This document shows positions 6,202-9,399 of a stretch of 9,399 bases of DNA, piece after piece. Source of the stretch: an uncultured Clostridia bacterium. GTDB taxonomy: Bacteria > Bacillota > Clostridia > Acetivibrionales > CALMWN01. Below the pieces are notes generated by a model. That model saw only the letters and a list, made by a program, of their open reading frames with translations. It was not told the origin of the DNA and made no database searches. Each line of letters starts with the position of its first letter. Positions within the stretch are counted from its first letter, which is position 1. The position numbers were made by a program, and so were the translations under genes. The stretch is taken from NCBI GenBank assembly GCA_937873555.1, contig CALMWN010000317.1, positions 1 through 9,399 on the forward strand. The letters run 5' to 3'.

Positions 6202-7698
6202 CTATCGAAAAGCCTTGAGGACAATCATTCCCTTCTTGTAAAGGTATCTTACCCTGGAAAGCGGGCGGGCGATCTTGTAGAGTATCAATGCAAGCTTTAC
6301 TGCAGGCGTTGATTTGTGAGTGTTTGCAAAATACCTGGCAACCGGCCGGGTGATTCCAAACTGGGACATATATGTCAAAGCATACCAGAATTTTGACATC
6401 ATACTGGTGTTTTTATAGCCCCAGTACATGTTGTACTGGTCCTGAATCGGACTATACATTATTTTCTCGAGGTCTTCACTGCTTAATATATTCATTTTCA
6501 CTGCCTTTTCCACGATGTCGGTGCCGGGCAGAAAGTTCAATCCGTGAAGCTGCAGCTCAAAGGGTGGAGCGAGCTGTGTACAAAGCTCATAGGTCTGCCT
6601 TATGTCTTTGTCCGTTTCAAAGGGGTGCTGGAGCATAAAATCATATATGACCTGTGGAACCCGGCATTCTGCCAGAATTCTGCTGGCGTTTATGATATCC
6701 TCCTGTTTTTCGACACGGTGAAAAATTTCCTTTCTCACTCTTGGAGATCCGCTCTGTATACCCATTACAACTTTATACAACCCAGTGTCCACCAGACTTT
6801 TTATAAAAGCCCTGTTTACCTTCAGAGGATGTCCCCATATTTCAAAAGGCAGATTTATTTCTCTTTTGTACCTTATTGTAAATTCATGTATCCAGTTTTC
6901 GTCATCGGAAAATATTTCATCCCAGAAATGCACTACCTTCAAATTTTTCAGTTTGCTTTTGGCTTCCCTAAGCTCATCCATAACACTTGAAACACTTCTG
7001 AATCTCACGTATCCGCCCATGCCTTTGTAAACCCTGTGCAGGTTGACGGAACAGCAGTAGGAGCAAACGAAGGGGCAACCTCTTGAGGCTGTGAGTTCAA
7101 AGCTCACAGAGTTAAGCTGGGGATCACCCTGGGATATTTTATCGTTATTTATGTAATACTTATTATCACCGCCGATTTCAGGATAGCCGAATTCATCAAG
7201 ATTCTGGCACAATGCACGTACTTCGTTGATTATTATACCCTCCTGTTTTTTGAAGGCAAGATTTTTTATACCATCAAAAGGCAGGTTATTATATATGGCA
7301 TCAGTAAGCTCGATTATGGCATGCTCACCTTCTCCCCTGATGACAAAATCCGCCTGTTCCAGGCACTTTTCCGGGAAAAGGGTTGCATATACACCGCCCC
7401 ATAGAACGGGAATATTGTTGAAATTGCTTTTGATTGCTGAATTAACGGCATAAACCGTTTCGAGGTAAAGCGAAGTCATTACGCTAAGGCCAATGAGGCC
7501 TGGGTTGATTTTATCAATAGCTGCTTTGAGCAGTGACAGTTCTTCTTTACTGGCGCTGTCAGGCTTTACACTGTTAAACCCCTTGAAAAATATGATGTTT
7601 ACTTCATACCCGGCAGATTTCAAGGACTTTTCCAGGTACCTTACACCGAGAGCCTTCTGGTTATGAAAGCTGATAAGCAATACAGGCTTTTTATTCAT
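6202..7698 (-). CDS. B12-binding radical SAM protein (class B type), substrate unknown
   Basis: A 498-residue enzyme. Residues about 5-145 form a cobalamin-binding Rossmann-like domain (LLISFHNQKALG, NPGLIGLSVMTS, VLWGGVYATLFPE, ADFVIRGEGEH). There is no DxHxxG motif, so cobalamin would bind without a protein histidine ligand, as is usual in this group. The radical SAM core runs from about 200 to 400, with the 4Fe-4S cysteines C208, C212 and C215 (RGCPFVCSYC; C216 follows), the acidic WDEIFSDD strand, and GIQSGSPRVRKEIFHR at 313-328. The last 60 residues are basic and partly hydrophobic. Relatives do methylation, ring formation (BchE-like) or lipid and natural-product chemistry; no reaction can be chosen here. 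The longest frame uses TTG at 7713, but the ribosome binding site lies downstream of it, so ATG 7698 is taken. It is a single gene with its own promoter. Confidence 0.88.
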   Translation of the reverse strand: MNKKPVLLISFHNQKALGVRYLEKSLKSAGYEVNIIFFKGFNSVKPDSASKEELSLLKAAIDKINPGLIGLSVMTSLYLETVYAVNSAIKSNFNNIPVLWGGVYATLFPEKCLEQADFVIRGEGEHAIIELTDAIYNNLPFDGIKNLAFKKQEGIIINEVRALCQNLDEFGYPEIGGDNKYYINNDKISQGDPQLNSVSFELTASRGCPFVCSYCCSVNLHRVYKGMGGYVRFRSVSSVMDELREAKSKLKNLKVVHFWDEIFSDDENWIHEFTIRYKREINLPFEIWGHPLKVNRAFIKSLVDTGLYKVVMGIQSGSPRVRKEIFHRVEKQEDIINASRILAECRVPQVIYDFMLQHPFETDKDIRQTYELCTQLAPPFELQLHGLNFLPGTDIVEKAVKMNILSSEDLEKIMYSPIQDQYNMYWGYKNTSMMSKFWYALTYMSQFGITRPVARYFANTHKSTPAVKLALILYKIARPLSRVRYLYKKGMIVLKAFR

Positions 7699-7703
7699 TT
7701 TTT

Positions 7704-7710
7704 CCTCCTC
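7704..7710 (-). promoter_or_regulatory. Ribosome binding site that sets the radical SAM start
   Basis: GAGGAGG on the minus strand, followed by five As and ATG at 7698. It falls inside the frame opened by the TTG at 7713, so that upstream start is unlikely. Confidence 0.88.
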
Positions 7711-7745
7711 CAATAGGGCGTGGGGCTTTCAATAGCACATCTATT

Positions 7746-7774
7746 ATTTTACTATCATAAACGTTTTTTTACAA
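7746..7774 (-). promoter_or_regulatory. Promoter of the radical SAM gene
   Basis: On the minus strand, TTGTAA (7774-7769, 4/6), a 17-bp spacer and TAAAAT (7751-7746, 5/6). The predicted start is near 7739, with a leader of about 40 nt holding the ribosome binding site. Confidence 0.55.
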
Positions 7775-7862
7775 TTAATAATATTTGAGACCGGAATGTT
7801 TAGAATTAAAGCGCATGCTTAAAAATATTATTAAAAAGGATTATTTTTCGGTTGGTGCACCA

Positions 7863-9399
7863 ATGACCAGAAAATCATTTATCAGCGGCGCAATCATTTT
7901 AATGCTGGCGGGCTTTGTGGTGAGAATACTCGGCTTTGTATACAGGATCTATCTGTCAAACCTTATCGGGGCAGAGGGTATTGGCTTGTTCCAGATGATA
8001 TTTCCCGTGTATTCTCTGGTGATACTCACTTTGACCTCAGGTATGTCCATCACCGTTTCCAGAATGGTGGCCGAGGAGCTTGCAAGAAATCACTTTGTCA
8101 ATTTGCGGCGTATAACCTCATGCGCTTTTGCAATAGTGGTAGGTGTGGGTTTGATAACTTCACTGTTCATATTTCTAAATATCGATTTTGTTGCAGGTAC
8201 AATCTTAAGAGATAGGAGAACGTACTATTCATTGATGCTGCTAATTCCGTGCATACCTGTAATCGCGGCTGCTTCCGCCTTAAAGGGATATTTTTACGGA
8301 GTACAGGAGGTTGTACCGACAGCTTTATCGCAGATTGTGGAGCAGGTAGTGAGAATCAGCCTTGTGATGGCAATGGCTGCATACTTCCTGAATTCAGGGC
8401 TGGAATACGCCTGTGCACTTGCAACCATCGGCATGGCAATCGGTGAAATATCAAACCTCATGGTGCTGCTGATAATTTATAAACTGAAAGAGAAAAAATC
8501 CCTGAGATTAAAGCCCAAAACCGGCTTGATGCGTAAAAGACGGATTATTAAGGAACTGGTGGTGCAATCCATTCCGATTTCCTTCAACCGGTTTATTACT
8601 TCAGCCATGTCTGCCATAGAATATATTCTGATCCCGGCAAGGCTGATTGCGGGGGGGCTGGACAGCCAGCAAAGCATGGAGGAGTATGGCAGGTTGACGG
8701 GAATGGTCATGCCGCTGCTGTTCTTCCCGTCGCTGGTCACTTCATCCCTGTCCACAACTTTGGTTCCGGCAATTTCCGAGGCTATGTCCATTAAGAATTT
8801 CAGATCCGTAAACTACAGGATATCAAAATCAATCCAGATAACTTTCATATTGGGTTTTATTTTTACAGCTGTTTTTCTTTCCTACCCGGATGAGATTGGA
8901 AATCTGTTGTACAGGAAGGAGAGAATAGGTTCCATGCTGTATATGATGTCTTTTGCCTGTGTTTTCATATACCTGCAGCAAACTCTCATAGGAGTTTTGA
9001 ACGGGCTGGGGAAGCAGGGGGTATCACTTAAGAATGCCATAATCGGAAATTCGGTAAGGATAGGCTTTGTATATTTCTTTATACCGGTATACGGTGTGAA
9101 GGGCTATGTCTGGGGCCTTATAACAAGCATGGCGTGCGTATGCGTGCTGAATCTTTTTACTGTAGTCAAAATCACCGGCATGGTGATTGACGTAAGGAAC
9201 TGGATTGTAAAGCCCGGAGTTGTGGGAGTTGTATTATATGTGACCGGCAGGTATGTTTACAGCTTTTTCAGTATATTTACACAACAGAACCATATGAATG
9301 CCATACTCGCAATTGCCGGCGACATATTGGTGGGTGTGGCACTGATGGTTGCAACAGGCATTCTGGACAAGGGAGAGTTGATCAGGCTTTTTAAAGGAA
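7863..9399 (+). CDS. spoVB: SpoVB/MurJ-like polytopic flippase, 3' end beyond window
   Basis: A MOP-superfamily membrane protein of the SpoVB/polysaccharide-export group, thought to flip lipid-linked wall or polysaccharide precursors. SpoVB itself is needed for spore cortex formation. The frame is open for 512 codons to the window edge without a stop; family members have about 510-530 residues, so only a few codons are probably missing. Evidence: an SFISGAIILMLAGFVVRILGF opening like SpoVB, GAEGIGLFQMIFPVY (36-50), the strong family signature ALKGYFYGVQEVVPTALSQIVEQVVR (139-164), a central basic loop (207-230), LVTSSLSTTLVPAISEA (291-307), GVLNGLGKQ (377-385), and about 12-14 hydrophobic segments. 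The ATG at 7863 matches the family's usual N-terminus. Another in-frame ATG at 7815 adds 16 residues, and neither has a strong ribosome binding site. Clostridia often carry several paralogues, so the symbol is tentative. Confidence 0.85.
   Translation, partial: MTRKSFISGAIILMLAGFVVRILGFVYRIYLSNLIGAEGIGLFQMIFPVYSLVILTLTSGMSITVSRMVAEELARNHFVNLRRITSCAFAIVVGVGLITSLFIFLNIDFVAGTILRDRRTYYSLMLLIPCIPVIAAASALKGYFYGVQEVVPTALSQIVEQVVRISLVMAMAAYFLNSGLEYACALATIGMAIGEISNLMVLLIIYKLKEKKSLRLKPKTGLMRKRRIIKELVVQSIPISFNRFITSAMSAIEYILIPARLIAGGLDSQQSMEEYGRLTGMVMPLLFFPSLVTSSLSTTLVPAISEAMSIKNFRSVNYRISKSIQITFILGFIFTAVFLSYPDEIGNLLYRKERIGSMLYMMSFACVFIYLQQTLIGVLNGLGKQGVSLKNAIIGNSVRIGFVYFFIPVYGVKGYVWGLITSMACVCVLNLFTVVKITGMVIDVRNWIVKPGVVGVVLYVTGRYVYSFFSIFTQQNHMNAILAIAGDILVGVALMVATGILDKGELIRLFKG

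Larger units (their letters stand above)
7699..7862. other. Divergent intergenic region, radical SAM / SpoVB-like
   Basis: AT-rich 164 bp holding the minus-strand promoter described separately. For the plus-strand flippase I found no good sigma-A promoter and no clear Shine-Dalgarno sequence; GGTTGGTG at about 7850-7857 is the nearest candidate. A sporulation sigma factor could use a site here, but I cannot support one. Confidence 0.5.

Noticed and set aside
6184..6205. Direct repeat TTGTACTAT twice, 13 bp apart, between convergent genes
   Set aside because: Two short AT-rich copies only; too little to call an operator, attachment site or mobile-element footprint.
6544..6990. Plus-strand open frame of 148 codons
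   Set aside because: It lies antisense inside the radical SAM gene, has no ribosome binding site and no recognisable protein pattern.
7741..7765. Sporulation sigma-E-like site (CATAAAC) before the SpoVB-like gene
   Set aside because: The -10 resemblance is partial and no matching -35 is convincing; the same bases form the minus-strand promoter.
8477..8791. Minus-strand open frame of 104 codons in the flippase region
   Set aside because: The plus strand carries an uninterrupted 512-codon SpoVB-like frame with clear family motifs over the same bases.

Overview
The window looks like an ordinary chromosomal stretch of an anaerobic, endospore-forming Clostridia-type Firmicute. The basis is moderately AT-rich DNA, strong AGGAGG-type ribosome binding sites, sigma-A-like promoters with TGn extended -10 elements, a SpoVB-type flippase, a CwlD-like amidase, a DUF1638 protein and a B12/radical SAM enzyme. 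The genus cannot be fixed from this sequence alone. I see no transposon, prophage, CRISPR array, tRNA or rRNA.

Layout, left to right: (1) the 3' two thirds of an Ldh_2-family malate/lactate-type dehydrogenase (+), cut by the left edge; (2) a 19-bp bidirectional terminator shared with a convergent DUF1638 gene (-); (3) a 239-bp divergent intergenic region with a promoter facing each way; (4) a small PilZ-domain protein (+) and its terminator; (5) a DusB-type tRNA-dihydrouridine synthase (+); (6) a convergent secreted N-acetylmuramoyl-L-alanine amidase (-); (7) a 245-bp divergent region with promoters both ways; (8) a membrane-anchored protein with a copper-amine-oxidase-N-like stalk domain and a probable beta-propeller (+); (9) a convergent cobalamin-binding radical SAM protein (-), whose terminator lies inside the 3' end of gene 8; (10) a 164-bp divergent region; (11) a SpoVB/MurJ-like polytopic flippase (+) that stays open to the right edge, probably only a few codons short of its end.

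The strand order is + - + + - + - +, so nearly every gene is its own transcription unit and operon logic gives little functional help. Three genes (amidase, stalk/propeller protein, SpoVB-like flippase) act at the cell envelope and two of them have relatives in spore cortex biology. PilZ points to c-di-GMP signalling, Dus to tRNA modification, and the dehydrogenase and DUF1638 protein to anaerobic metabolism. No shared pathway can be shown. The least explained proteins are the stand-alone B12/radical SAM enzyme, the stalk-propeller protein and the DUF1638 protein. I found no convincing new multi-gene system. For five genes the start was placed downstream of the longest open frame, because a good Shine-Dalgarno sequence sits just before the internal ATG.
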